In this document: positions 1-7,200 of the stretch, piece after piece
Numbering within the stretch: the stretch's first letter is position 1
Layout of the letters: every line of letters starts with the position of its first letter
Origin: Prevotellaceae bacterium
GTDB taxonomy: Bacteria; Bacteroidota; Bacteroidia; Bacteroidales; Bacteroidaceae
Reading direction: 5' to 3'
Length of the DNA: 10,218 nucleotides
Assembly (NCBI GenBank): GCA_022508635.1
Contig: JAFLUV010000086.1
Location: 1-10,218 of the forward strand
The notes under the pieces: generated by a model
What the model saw: the letters and a program-made list of their open reading frames with translations, nothing else
The model's database searches: none
Told to the model about the DNA's origin: nothing
Program-made: the position numbers and the translations under genes

Positions 1-28
1 GCGCATATAAACGACGGGCGCCGCACTA

Positions 29-50
29 TCGATTGGCGGCCGCCAATCGA
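29..50. repeat. Perfect 22-bp palindrome (possible hairpin or protein-binding site)
   Basis: The half-site TCGATTGGCGG is followed immediately by its exact reverse complement, giving 22 symmetric bases with no spacer. The centre contains a GCGGCCGC octamer at 36-43. As RNA it could fold into a 9-bp stem with a GGCC loop. It lies 38 bases past the stop codon of the leftward endonuclease gene, so it could serve as its transcript end. However, no T-run follows on either strand, so a classical intrinsic terminator is not supported. The rest of positions 1-88 shows nothing I can name. Confidence 0.6.
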
Positions 51-88
51 AACTTTCAAGTAAGAGGCTATGACTTCATAAAGACAGT

Positions 89-970
89 TTACTTCCACTG
101 TGATAAATCGCTGTGTCTTTCTACTTCAGATTCAATGTCATCGGGAAGGTTATAGAAGAAATCAAAGCCTGTGATTTCTTCTATTTCATCTACAGACTTC
201 ATATAATCAGCAAGCTCGTGATGGATTGCATTGTTAGGGAAAATAAACCCTAAGGCTTTCGGCTTTTCCTGAAGGCACAAGATGACTTTGAAGAAGGCAT
301 CAGGAACTCCGACCTTGTTTGCACCCATGGTTCTGCTAATTCCATTGTAGAATACGGGGCCGGCTACGATATAGATGTCGTCATAATGTTTTGCCCATTT
401 CCGGCATCGTGTCTCAAGACTTTTCCAGTCCCCACTGTTTAGGCTCTTGTCCTGAGGGCACATATTGGTAAGGAGAAAGGACTGGTTCATGGCAATTTTG
501 CTCCATTTGCAATCACCTGCAGGACAGATATGACCATGCGAGTTGTTTTTAATTCGTTTATCCTTCCAATCGTTCAATTCTTGTCGTGGCTCTCCGACTT
601 CTAAATCCACGAAGTAGCCGCCGCCCGATGTCTCGGTAGTAACGAAACCTATGCCATACACTTCATTGTTGTCATCATAATATGGAACGCCGTCTCTGGT
701 GAAATCTCCATCGCAATTTTCGCGAAGGAGGTGCCATGCCACCCAGTTAGGACATTTTGTTTCGCTGTTATACGAAGTCGTATAGGCCTGACGAACCAAA
801 ATCTGCTCTGGCATTTCTCGCAAAGAGAGTGGAATTTCAATGGAGGTACTATCGAAGGTAACGGCATGGATAGGCTCATTGCCATTGAAAATGCTATTAT
901 CGGAACTATTACTTATCGCGGATGCTAAAATTACGATAAAAATTACAAAACTGATGACAGATTTCTTCAT
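89..970 (-). CDS. Secreted DNA/RNA non-specific endonuclease (NUC1 family)
   Basis: The product (293 aa) is a probable exported, metal-dependent nuclease of the Serratia-nuclease (NUC1, beta-beta-alpha-metal) family that cuts DNA and RNA without sequence preference. The N-terminus MKKSVISFVIFIVILASA looks like a signal peptide, pointing to the periplasm or outside. The catalytic region is at about residues 140-190: SHGHICPAGD (144-153), where H147 matches the general base, then LTNMCPQ with N169 as likely metal ligand, and GDWKSLE (180-186). The segment VGVPDAFFKVIL (220-231) and the C-terminal EEITGFDFFYNLPDD also fit the family. The usual D-R-G-H is S-H-G-H here, so activity is likely but not certain. 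It lies 67 bases downstream of priA on the same strand with no recognisable promoter of its own, so it may be read through from priA. It looks more A+T-rich than its neighbours. Confidence 0.85.
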   Translation of the reverse strand: MKKSVISFVIFIVILASAISNSSDNSIFNGNEPIHAVTFDSTSIEIPLSLREMPEQILVRQAYTTSYNSETKCPNWVAWHLLRENCDGDFTRDGVPYYDDNNEVYGIGFVTTETSGGGYFVDLEVGEPRQELNDWKDKRIKNNSHGHICPAGDCKWSKIAMNQSFLLTNMCPQDKSLNSGDWKSLETRCRKWAKHYDDIYIVAGPVFYNGISRTMGANKVGVPDAFFKVILCLQEKPKALGFIFPNNAIHHELADYMKSVDEIEEITGFDFFYNLPDDIESEVERHSDLSQWK

Positions 971-1037
971 TGTCTTTTGAATTACTTGTATCTTATATAA
1001 TAAAGATGGTGAGGTTAATAATTGCAGCCTTCTATTG

Positions 1038-3041
1038 TTAGTGGTCTACGTCATAGTAAATCTGCGCCGAACGATATTGCTTCATGGCGAGGACTTGCGC
1101 CTGGAGGGCGAGGAGGCGCTGACGGACAGCAGACATTGAGGCTGTAAGTTCAATTTTCAATATCAGCTTGCGTATGTGCAAACGCTGTACGCGGCCTACG
1201 GGTGGAGTGTCGGGACCCAATACCCGGTCTCCGAAAACTTGGCGCATGAGGTTGCTCATGTCGGTGGCAAGACTCTCTACGACACTTTCGTTGCGATGCT
1301 TAAGGTAGACGAGAACAATACGACAGAAAGGCGGATAGCGGAATAGCTTGCGTTCCTGAGCCTGTTGACGGTACATGCCTTCGTAGTCGTGGGTTACGAC
1401 TTGTTGTACAATGTCATTGCCAGCATCGCGTGTCTGGAGCAATACGTGCCCGCGTGCTCCCTTGCGACCGGCTCTGCCAGCCACCTGCTCCATGAGCTGG
1501 AAGGCACGCTCATAGCTGCGAAAGTCAGGCTGTGAAAGCATCTGGTCTGCAGAGAGAATGCCGACGAGGCTAACGTTGTCAAAGTCAAGGCCTTTGGTGA
1601 CCATCTGTGTGCCGATGAGTATGTCGGTGTTGCCTTGTTCGAAGTCATGCAGTATCTGTTCGTAGCTCTGCTGCGATCGTGTGGTATCGAGGTCCATGCG
1701 TGCGATGCGTGCTTCGGGCAGGATGCGTTGCAGTTGCTCTTCAATACGTTCTGTACCATAGCCGTGCGAAGATAGTTCGTGCCCGTTGCAGCAGGGACAG
1801 ACGGCAGGGATATCGTAGGCTGCACCGCAGTAGTGACATACCATCCGACTGAGATTGCGGTGGATAGTGAGGCTGACATCGCACTGCTGGCAACGGGGTG
1901 TCCATCCGCATTCTCGGCATTCCATGACGGGCGCATAGCCGCGTCGGTTCTGGAAAAGAATGACCTGCTTCCCCTGTTCTAAGGCATGGCGGATATGCAA
2001 GAGAAGCTGTGGGGTGAAGATACCGGTCATCATCTTCTTGCGCATCATCTCTTGTGCGTCGACCACCTCAATGGTGGGCAATTGCATGCCGGCGAAGCGT
2101 GTCTTGAGCGTGACGAGTCCATACTTGCCGTTGAGTGCGTTGTAGTAGGACTCCAGGCTTGGTGTGGCAGAGCCCAGCAGCGCCTTTGCGCCATATTGTG
2201 CCGCCAAAACGAGAGCCGCATTGCGTGCATGGTAGCGTGGTGCAGGATCTTGTTGCTTGAAAGATGTTTCGTGTTCCTCGTCAATGATGAGTAGTCCGAG
2301 CTTCTGAAAGGGGAGAAAGATGCTGCTGCGTACACCTACTATAATGTCGCAGGGCGAGTCGGATAACATACGCCGATAGAGCTCTACGCGCCGGCTGTCG
2401 GTATGGCGTGAGTGATAGACACCCAGACGTTCGCCGAACACGCGTCGCAGCCGCTCTGTTAGTTGGGTTGTCAGCACAATCTCGGGCAGCATGAAGAGAA
2501 CTTGCTTGCCCTCGTCGATGGCCTTTTGCATGAGGTGGATGTAGATCTCTGTTTTGCCGCTGCTCGTTACGCCGTGGAGCAGACAGACACTGTGCTTTTG
2601 CCATTGTTCTTGTATACTGTCCATTGCCTGTTGCTGTACGTCGCTGAGTGGATGCATGACGAACAGTTGCTTGTCCTGTGTACCTTTGGTGGTCTTTTGT
2701 CTGCGTGAGACCTTCGGCTTCTCCCGGAGTCCTGCAGGCAAGGCTGCCTTGTAGACATCGCCCATGGAACAGAAGTAGTAGTCGGAAACCCAGCGCCAGA
2801 ACTGAAGTTGTGCGGGCAGTACGACAGGTGGTTCATCGGGTATGTCAAGGATTTGCTTAGTGGCGTAAGGCGGCTCCTCATCATGCAAGCGCACCACGAT
2901 TCCCATGTAGACCTTGCTATTGCCCAAGGGTACGACCACACGGCTACCTACCTGCGGAAATGTCCCGAGCTGGAGAGGCAGTTCGTAGGTGAACGTTTCC
3001 TGTAGGGGCAAGGGCAGTATGACATCAATATAATGTGGCAT
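1038..3041 (-). CDS. priA: Primosomal protein N' (replication restart helicase PriA)
   Basis: PriA is a 3'-to-5' superfamily 2 DNA helicase that recognises stalled forks and reloads the replisome. With the start chosen here it has 667 aa. The N-terminal 3'-end-binding domain begins MPHYIDVILPLPL. Walker A GVTSSGKT is at about 157-164, the DEEH box at 254-257, and GSATPS follows as motif III. Eight zinc-binding cysteines in four CxxC pairs lie at about 375-418. Motif V GTQMVTKG is at 477-484 and motif VI QVAGRAGR at 519-526. All helicase motifs are intact. An upstream ATG at 3095 would add 18 residues (MCTNLCLCAK...) that do not look like PriA. A TAACTTTG promoter element lies inside that extension, which favours 3041. 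The gene is divergent from acpP. Confidence 0.96.
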   Translation of the reverse strand: MPHYIDVILPLPLQETFTYELPLQLGTFPQVGSRVVVPLGNSKVYMGIVVRLHDEEPPYATKQILDIPDEPPVVLPAQLQFWRWVSDYYFCSMGDVYKAALPAGLREKPKVSRRQKTTKGTQDKQLFVMHPLSDVQQQAMDSIQEQWQKHSVCLLHGVTSSGKTEIYIHLMQKAIDEGKQVLFMLPEIVLTTQLTERLRRVFGERLGVYHSRHTDSRRVELYRRMLSDSPCDIIVGVRSSIFLPFQKLGLLIIDEEHETSFKQQDPAPRYHARNAALVLAAQYGAKALLGSATPSLESYYNALNGKYGLVTLKTRFAGMQLPTIEVVDAQEMMRKKMMTGIFTPQLLLHIRHALEQGKQVILFQNRRGYAPVMECRECGWTPRCQQCDVSLTIHRNLSRMVCHYCGAAYDIPAVCPCCNGHELSSHGYGTERIEEQLQRILPEARIARMDLDTTRSQQSYEQILHDFEQGNTDILIGTQMVTKGLDFDNVSLVGILSADQMLSQPDFRSYERAFQLMEQVAGRAGRKGARGHVLLQTRDAGNDIVQQVVTHDYEGMYRQQAQERKLFRYPPFCRIVLVYLKHRNESVVESLATDMSNLMRQVFGDRVLGPDTPPVGRVQRLHIRKLILKIELTASMSAVRQRLLALQAQVLAMKQYRSAQIYYDVDH

Positions 3042-3050
3042 AAGTGACAG

Positions 3051-3058
3051 CAAAGTTA
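3051..3058 (-). promoter_or_regulatory. Bacteroidetes-type -7 element of the priA promoter
   Basis: Read leftward, the sequence is TAACTTTG, an exact match to the TAnnTTTG -7 consensus of Bacteroidetes promoters. A TTTG word lies 16 bases upstream (3075-3078 complement), slightly closer than the usual spacing. The predicted transcription start falls only a few bases before the ATG at 3041, giving a very short leader. Confidence 0.55.
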
Positions 3059-3084
3059 TAACAAACTTTGCACACAAACACAGA

Positions 3085-3096
3085 TTTGTGCACAAA
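3085..3096. promoter_or_regulatory. 12-bp palindrome TTTGTGCACAAA, operator-like
   Basis: TTTGTGCACAAA is perfectly self-complementary and sits between the priA and acpP promoters. A near copy, TTTGCACACAAA (10 of 12 identical), is at 3067-3078. The right half, TGCACAAA, recurs at 3151-3158, and TGCATAAA is at 3110-3117. A regulator-binding site is inferred from symmetry and recurrence only; I do not recognise a known regulator's motif. Confidence 0.35.
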
Positions 3097-3141
3097 AAAG
3101 GTTAAAATGTGCATAAATGGCTATATTTTTGTGTCAAGATA

Positions 3142-3172
3142 TTGCATAATTGCACAAAATGTCGTTACTTTG
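3142..3172 (+). promoter_or_regulatory. acpP promoter (-33 TTG, -7 TTACTTTG)
   Basis: TTACTTTG at 3165-3172 matches seven of eight positions of TAnnTTTG and is followed by CA, a frequent arrangement in Bacteroidetes. A TTG at 3142-3144 lies 20 bases upstream, at the expected -33 spacing. Transcription would start near 3179, giving an A+T-rich leader of about 80 bases. Just before the start codon the leader reads ACTTAATTAATT, with no Shine-Dalgarno sequence, which is normal in this phylum. Confidence 0.6.
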
Positions 3173-3260
3173 CATCGCAATTCGCAAGAACTGTTTCTCT
3201 TGTAATGATACGAGGATACAAAAATAAAGAATGATAATTGTTAACTAAACTTAATTAATT

Positions 3261-3497
3261 ATGTCAGAAATTGAAGCAAAAGTAAAAGAGATTATCGTAG
3301 ACAAGTTGGGCGTTGACGAATCGGACGTTACTCCCGAAGCATCTTTTTCTAACGATCTCGGTGCAGATTCTCTGGATACCGTAGAGTTAATCATGGCTTT
3401 CGAGAACGCTTTTGAAATCACCATTCCCGACGACAAGGCAGAGAAAATCTCAACCGTAGGTGATGCCATCGCATTCATCGAGGCTAACAAAGGATAA
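3261..3497 (+). CDS. acpP: Acyl carrier protein
   Basis: AcpP carries growing acyl chains as thioesters on a 4'-phosphopantetheine arm during type II fatty-acid synthesis in the cytoplasm. The protein is 78 aa, the usual length, acidic and free of gaps. The attachment motif GADSLD has the modified serine at residue 37, followed by the helix TVELIMAFENAFEI that contacts partner enzymes. The start is set by the family-typical MSEIEAKVKEIIVDKLGV. It is the first gene of the rightward cluster, with a recognisable promoter about 90 bases upstream. Its partner condensing enzyme gene, fabF, begins 87 bases after the stop, and a strong hairpin lies between the two. That hairpin could let the abundant carrier protein be expressed above the genes downstream. 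Confidence 0.98.
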   Translation: MSEIEAKVKEIIVDKLGVDESDVTPEASFSNDLGADSLDTVELIMAFENAFEITIPDDKAEKISTVGDAIAFIEANKG

Positions 3498-3511
3498 GAC
3501 TCCATTCACAG

Positions 3512-3562
3512 ATCAATTCATAATCCATAAATAGGTTTTACTTTTATGGATTATGAATTGAT
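3512..3562 (+). promoter_or_regulatory. Hairpin with perfect 20-bp stem between acpP and fabF
   Basis: The left arm (3512-3531, starting ATCAATTCATAATCC) and right arm (3543-3562, ending GGATTATGAATTGAT) are exact reverse complements over 20 bases. They flank an 11-base loop, TAGGTTTTACT. The structure starts 14 bases after the acpP stop and ends 22 bases before the chosen fabF ATG. The stem is A+T-rich. The sequence after it (TATTTATGATAAAA) is only weakly T-rich, so an intrinsic terminator is possible but not clear. An mRNA 3'-end stabiliser, attenuator or RNase III substrate are the alternatives. The inverted repeat is seen directly; its function is inferred. Confidence 0.7.
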
Positions 3563-3584
3563 TATTTATGATAAAATACACAAA

Positions 3585-4850
3585 ATGGAACTGAAAAGAG
3601 TTGTAGTGACAGGTATTGGTGCTGTGACACCTCTTGGCAATACTGCTGCGGAGACGTGGCAGAACATGCTGGCGGGGAAAAGTGGTGCAGCGCCTATAAC
3701 GCATTTCGATGCCTCGAAGTTCAAGACGCAGTTTGCCTGCGAGGTTAAAGACTTCAAGCCCGAGGACTTCATCGACCGCAAGGAAGCTCGCAAGATGGAT
3801 CCCTATTGCCAGTATGCCTTGGCTTCAGCAATAATGGCTGTTGAGGACAGTGCAATGGACTTGGATGCTATTGACAAAAATCGCGTGGGTGTGATTTTTG
3901 GTGTTGGCATCGGCGGCATGAAAACCTATGAGGAAGAGGTAACGATGTACGCCAAGACTGGCGAGACGCTTGGCCCTAAGTTCAATCCTTTCTTCGTACC
4001 CAAGATGATATCCGACATCTGTGCCGGTCATGTCAGCATCAAATATGGGTTCCATGGTCCCAACTATATTACTTCCAGCGCTTGTGCATCTTCGACAAAT
4101 GCGCTTGCCGATGCTTTCAACCTTATCCGTCTGGGTAAAGCTGACATTATCATCGGTGGTGGTGCAGAGGCTGCTATCACAGCAGCTGGTGTGGGTGGCT
4201 TTACAGCCATGCATGCCTTGAGTACCCGCAATGATGATCCCGAAGGAGCAAGCCGCCCTTTCAGCGCCAGTCGTGATGGTTTCGTTATTGCTGAGGGTGG
4301 TGCGGTGCTGGTATTCGAGGAACTGGAACACGCCAAGGCACGCGGAGCTAAAATATATGCTGAGGTAGCAGGTGCAGGCATGAGTGCTGACGCACACCAC
4401 ATCACTGCATCGCATCCTGAAGGTCTTGGTGCCAAGCTCGTTATGGAAAATGCCCTTGCCGATGCAAACCTTCGTCCTGAAGATATCGACTATATCAATG
4501 TACATGGCACATCGACACACGTAGGTGACATCAGCGAGTGTAAGGCTATACAGGCTGTTTTCGGAGAACATGCCTACAATCTTAATATCAGCAGTACCAA
4601 GTCCATGACCGGACATTTGCTGGGAGCTGCTGGTGCTATTGAGGCAATGGCCAGCGTGATGGCTGTCAATGAGGATATTGTTCCGCCGACCATCAACCAT
4701 GAGGCAGGTGACGAAGATCCTGAAATTGACTATAAGTTGAATTTTACTTTCGGTCAGGCACAGAAGCGTACCGTAAGGGCTGCCTTGAGCAATACTTTCG
4801 GTTTTGGCGGTCATAACGCCTGCATCATTTTCAAGAAATACGCAGAATAA
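3585..4850 (+). CDS. fabF: Beta-ketoacyl-ACP synthase II
   Basis: FabF condenses malonyl-ACP with an acyl-ACP, releasing CO2 and adding two carbons in fatty-acid elongation. With the start at MELKRVVVTGIG the protein has 421 aa, close to the usual size. The Cys-His-His triad is present: C167 in SSACASSTNA, H307 in NVHGTSTH and H344 in MTGHLLGAAG, with the conserved lysine K339 in SSTKSMTGH. The GFGGHNACIIF end is typical. An in-frame ATG at 3546 would add 13 residues (MDYELIIYDKIHK) encoded partly in the stem of the upstream hairpin; this does not resemble the family, so 3585 is preferred. Two residues differ from the usual pattern: H312 replaces the common proline of HGTSTP, and AEGGA replaces GEGxG. 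It lies directly upstream of rnc with a 4-base gap. Confidence 0.96.
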   Translation: MELKRVVVTGIGAVTPLGNTAAETWQNMLAGKSGAAPITHFDASKFKTQFACEVKDFKPEDFIDRKEARKMDPYCQYALASAIMAVEDSAMDLDAIDKNRVGVIFGVGIGGMKTYEEEVTMYAKTGETLGPKFNPFFVPKMISDICAGHVSIKYGFHGPNYITSSACASSTNALADAFNLIRLGKADIIIGGGAEAAITAAGVGGFTAMHALSTRNDDPEGASRPFSASRDGFVIAEGGAVLVFEELEHAKARGAKIYAEVAGAGMSADAHHITASHPEGLGAKLVMENALADANLRPEDIDYINVHGTSTHVGDISECKAIQAVFGEHAYNLNISSTKSMTGHLLGAAGAIEAMASVMAVNEDIVPPTINHEAGDEDPEIDYKLNFTFGQAQKRTVRAALSNTFGFGGHNACIIFKKYAE

Positions 4851-4854
4851 GGCC

Positions 4855-5661
4855 GTGTCTGCCGTTGATCTGATAGACGCGATAAAGTTACCTTTCCGCA
4901 AGGAGAAGGAGCTTTACCGCGCCTTTCGTAATATGCTGGGCTTTTATCCGCACGATATCAGTCTCTATCATGAGGCCTTGATGCACAAGTCGATGCTTGC
5001 ACACGGCGAGAGTGGAGTACCTATCAACAATGAGCGTCTGGAGTTTTTAGGCGATGCCGTGCTTGATGCTGTGGTGGGGGAGATTGTCTACCACCATTTC
5101 CCTCGCAAGCGTGAGGGTTTCCTGACTAATACGCGCAGCAAGATTGTGCAGCGCGAATCACTGGGCAAGCTGGCGATTGAGATAGGGCTCGATAAGCTTG
5201 TGAAACGACACACACAGAACCATACGCATAACAGCTATTTGGCAGGCAATGCCTTCGAGGCTCTCGTGGGTGCCATTTATTTGGATCGTGGATATGCCCA
5301 CTGCAAGAGTTTCATGACGGAAAAAATTCTGAACCATTTTATTGACATTGATAAACTCGCACGGCAGGAGGTCAATTTCAAGAGCAAATTGTTGGAGTGG
5401 TGTCAGAAGCACAAGGTTAGCCTTGAGTATGTCCTGCTGAACGAAACAAAGACCGATGATGGTTCGCCGCTTTTCTACTCGAAAGTTATTATTGATGGGT
5501 ATGAGTGCGGTCGTGGCAAAGGCTATTCCAAGAAGGAGAGTCATCAAAGCGCCAGCAGAAATGCAATGCACCGTCTTCGGAATGACCACCGTCTGCGTGG
5601 TGAACTGACATCTAAACAAAAAGCAAATAGTGAAGAATCTACAGCTATCCTCAATGGCTAA
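4855..5661 (+). CDS. rnc: Ribonuclease III
   Basis: RNase III cleaves double-stranded RNA, matures rRNA precursors and controls some mRNAs. Numbered from the GTG at 4855 (268 aa), the signature ERLEFLGDA is at 60-68, with E60, E63 and D67 matching metal and catalytic residues. GNAFEALVGAIYLD carries the second catalytic glutamate, E135. Asparagine 132 sits where E. coli has D114, which I believe is normal in Bacteroidetes. A C-terminal dsRNA-binding domain spans about 174-242 and ends in the KKESHQSASRNAMHRL helix. I chose the GTG four bases after the fabF stop because MSAVDLIDAIKLPFRKEKELY resembles the family N-terminus and AAGG precedes it. The ATG at 4804 lies inside fabF and would add 17 unlikely residues. 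Translation is probably coupled to fabF. Confidence 0.93.
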   Translation: MSAVDLIDAIKLPFRKEKELYRAFRNMLGFYPHDISLYHEALMHKSMLAHGESGVPINNERLEFLGDAVLDAVVGEIVYHHFPRKREGFLTNTRSKIVQRESLGKLAIEIGLDKLVKRHTQNHTHNSYLAGNAFEALVGAIYLDRGYAHCKSFMTEKILNHFIDIDKLARQEVNFKSKLLEWCQKHKVSLEYVLLNETKTDDGSPLFYSKVIIDGYECGRGKGYSKKESHQSASRNAMHRLRNDHRLRGELTSKQKANSEESTAILNG

Positions 5662-5673
5662 AAGGTAAACAAA

Positions 5674-7200
5674 ATGGTGTCTTTGACAAATATCATACGT
5701 CCCATTTTCTCTTCGCGATGCCGAAAGCTTGACCTCTATGCAACACAAGCAGAGGCCTTGCAACGTAGTGTCCTCAAACGACTAACAGGGAAAGCAACCA
5801 ATACAGAGTGGGGTAGGGCACATGGCTATGACAGTGGTCTCACCTACGAGGATTTCGTTCGCCAGACACCCGTTAACACCTATGAGGAACTGAAGGGATT
5901 CATCGATCGTATGCGGCATGGCGAACGCGATGTGTTGTGGCAGGGGCGAGTGAAGTGGTTCGCTAAGTCGAGCGGCACGACGAATGACAAGAGTAAGTTC
6001 ATCCCTGTCAGTAGTGATGGACTCCATGATACGCACTATGCCGGAGGCAAGGATTCTGTTGTATGGTATCTGCGCAATAATCCACGGAGTCGCCTTTTTG
6101 ATGGCAAAGCTCTCATTCTGGGTGGCAGTCATGTTTCAAACTACAACCTTCCGGGCAGTCTGTTAGGTGACCTCAGTGCTATCCTTATCGAGAACATCAA
6201 TCCGCTGGTTAACATGATACGTGTGCCGAAGAAGGCTACGGCTTTGCTCAGTGACTTCGAAGTTAAGCGTGACCGCATAGCTCGTGAGGCGATGAAGCAA
6301 AATGTGACGAACCTGAGTGGGGTGCCTTCGTGGATGCTTTCCGTTCTGCACCGCGTGATGGAGCTTAGCGGTAAGCAACATCTTGAGGAAGTATGGCCCA
6401 ACCTGGAAGTCTTTTTTCACGGTGGTGTTTCCTTTACGCCTTACCGTCACCAATACCAGCGTCTCATTACCTCGCCTGCGATGCATTATATGGAGACATA
6501 CAACGCTTCCGAGGGTTTCTTTGGTATACAAGACAATCCGGCTGACGCTGCCATGAGCCTGATGATAGACTATGGCATCTTCTTTGAGTTTATTCCCATG
6601 AATGAGTTTGACAGTCCGGATCCAACTGTTGTTCCTCTTTGGGGCATAGAGACAGGCCGCAACTATGCAATGCTTATCACAACGTCCAGCGGTTTGTGGC
6701 GCTACATCATCGGTGACATGGTGTGTTTCACGCAACGCGACCCCTATAAGTTTGTCATCACCGGACGCACGAAGTCTTTTATCAATGCTTTCGGCGAGGA
6801 ACTGATTATAGACAATGCCGAGAAAGGGCTGGCAGAGGCATGCCTACAGACGGGAGCAGAAGTGTTGGAGTATACGGCAGCACCTGTTTTCATGGATGCC
6901 AATGGTAAGTGTCGTCATCAGTGGGTTGTGGAGTTCAGCCGTAAGCCGGACAACCTTGAACGCTTTGCATCTCTCCTTGATGAGGCATTGCAGCGGCTCA
7001 ATTCTGATTATGAGGCCAAGCGCTGCAAGGATATTACTCTCCAGAGACTTGAACTTATTGAAGGGCGGCAGGGAGTCTTCAACGACTGGCTCCGTCAGAA
7101 AGGCAAGCTTGGCGGACAGCACAAAGTGCCGCGTCTCTGCAATAATCGTAACATGATAGAGGAGTTGCTGAGGATAAATAGTAAGAGAGAAGGTGTATAA
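5674..7200 (+). CDS. GH3-family acyl-adenylate-forming enzyme (GH3 auxin-responsive promoter family)
   Basis: The protein (508 aa) belongs to the GH3 group of the ANL (acyl-adenylating) superfamily. Plant members join amino acids to jasmonate or auxin through an acyl-AMP; the substrate of the bacterial members is, to my knowledge, not established. The three nucleotide-binding motifs are intact: SSGTT at 99-103 within FAKSSGTTNDKSKFIP, YNASEGFFG at 276-284, and LWRYIIGDMVCF at 341-352. A hinge-like GRTKSFINAFGEEL follows at 364-377. There is no signal peptide, so it should be cytoplasmic. The ATG at 5674 follows the rnc stop by 12 bases and is preceded by an A-rich AAAGGTAAACAAA leader. Its last codons overlap the next gene by 8 bases. 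Fold and family are secure; the reaction and pathway are not. Confidence 0.88.
   Translation: MVSLTNIIRPIFSSRCRKLDLYATQAEALQRSVLKRLTGKATNTEWGRAHGYDSGLTYEDFVRQTPVNTYEELKGFIDRMRHGERDVLWQGRVKWFAKSSGTTNDKSKFIPVSSDGLHDTHYAGGKDSVVWYLRNNPRSRLFDGKALILGGSHVSNYNLPGSLLGDLSAILIENINPLVNMIRVPKKATALLSDFEVKRDRIAREAMKQNVTNLSGVPSWMLSVLHRVMELSGKQHLEEVWPNLEVFFHGGVSFTPYRHQYQRLITSPAMHYMETYNASEGFFGIQDNPADAAMSLMIDYGIFFEFIPMNEFDSPDPTVVPLWGIETGRNYAMLITTSSGLWRYIIGDMVCFTQRDPYKFVITGRTKSFINAFGEELIIDNAEKGLAEACLQTGAEVLEYTAAPVFMDANGKCRHQWVVEFSRKPDNLERFASLLDEALQRLNSDYEAKRCKDITLQRLELIEGRQGVFNDWLRQKGKLGGQHKVPRLCNNRNMIEELLRINSKREGV

Noticed and set aside
36..43. GCGGCCGC octamer as a cloning-vector or linker remnant
   Set aside because: It sits inside a larger 22-bp palindrome in otherwise natural-looking sequence, and no vector sequence is recognisable around it.
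1394..1936. Leftward open frame (180 codons) in another frame of priA
   Set aside because: It overlaps the zinc-binding and helicase motif region of priA out of frame and shows low-complexity Ser/Thr/Ala content.
3205..3234. Nine-codon leader peptide (MIRGYKNKE) in the acpP 5' leader
   Set aside because: It is too short to judge, with no ribosome-binding sequence and no codon run suggesting attenuation.
3825..4901. Long leftward open frame (358 codons) opposite fabF
   Set aside because: It lies almost wholly antisense to an intact, motif-complete fabF. Its translation is rich in Cys, His, Thr and Ile without any recognisable domain, as expected from the complement of a biased gene.
5158..5763. 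Leftward open frame (201 codons) opposite rnc and the GH3 start
   Set aside because: It is antisense to two well-supported genes and has no recognisable domain.
6163..6735. Leftward open frame (190 codons) opposite the GH3 gene
   Set aside because: It is antisense to conserved GH3 motifs and its translation resembles no protein I know.
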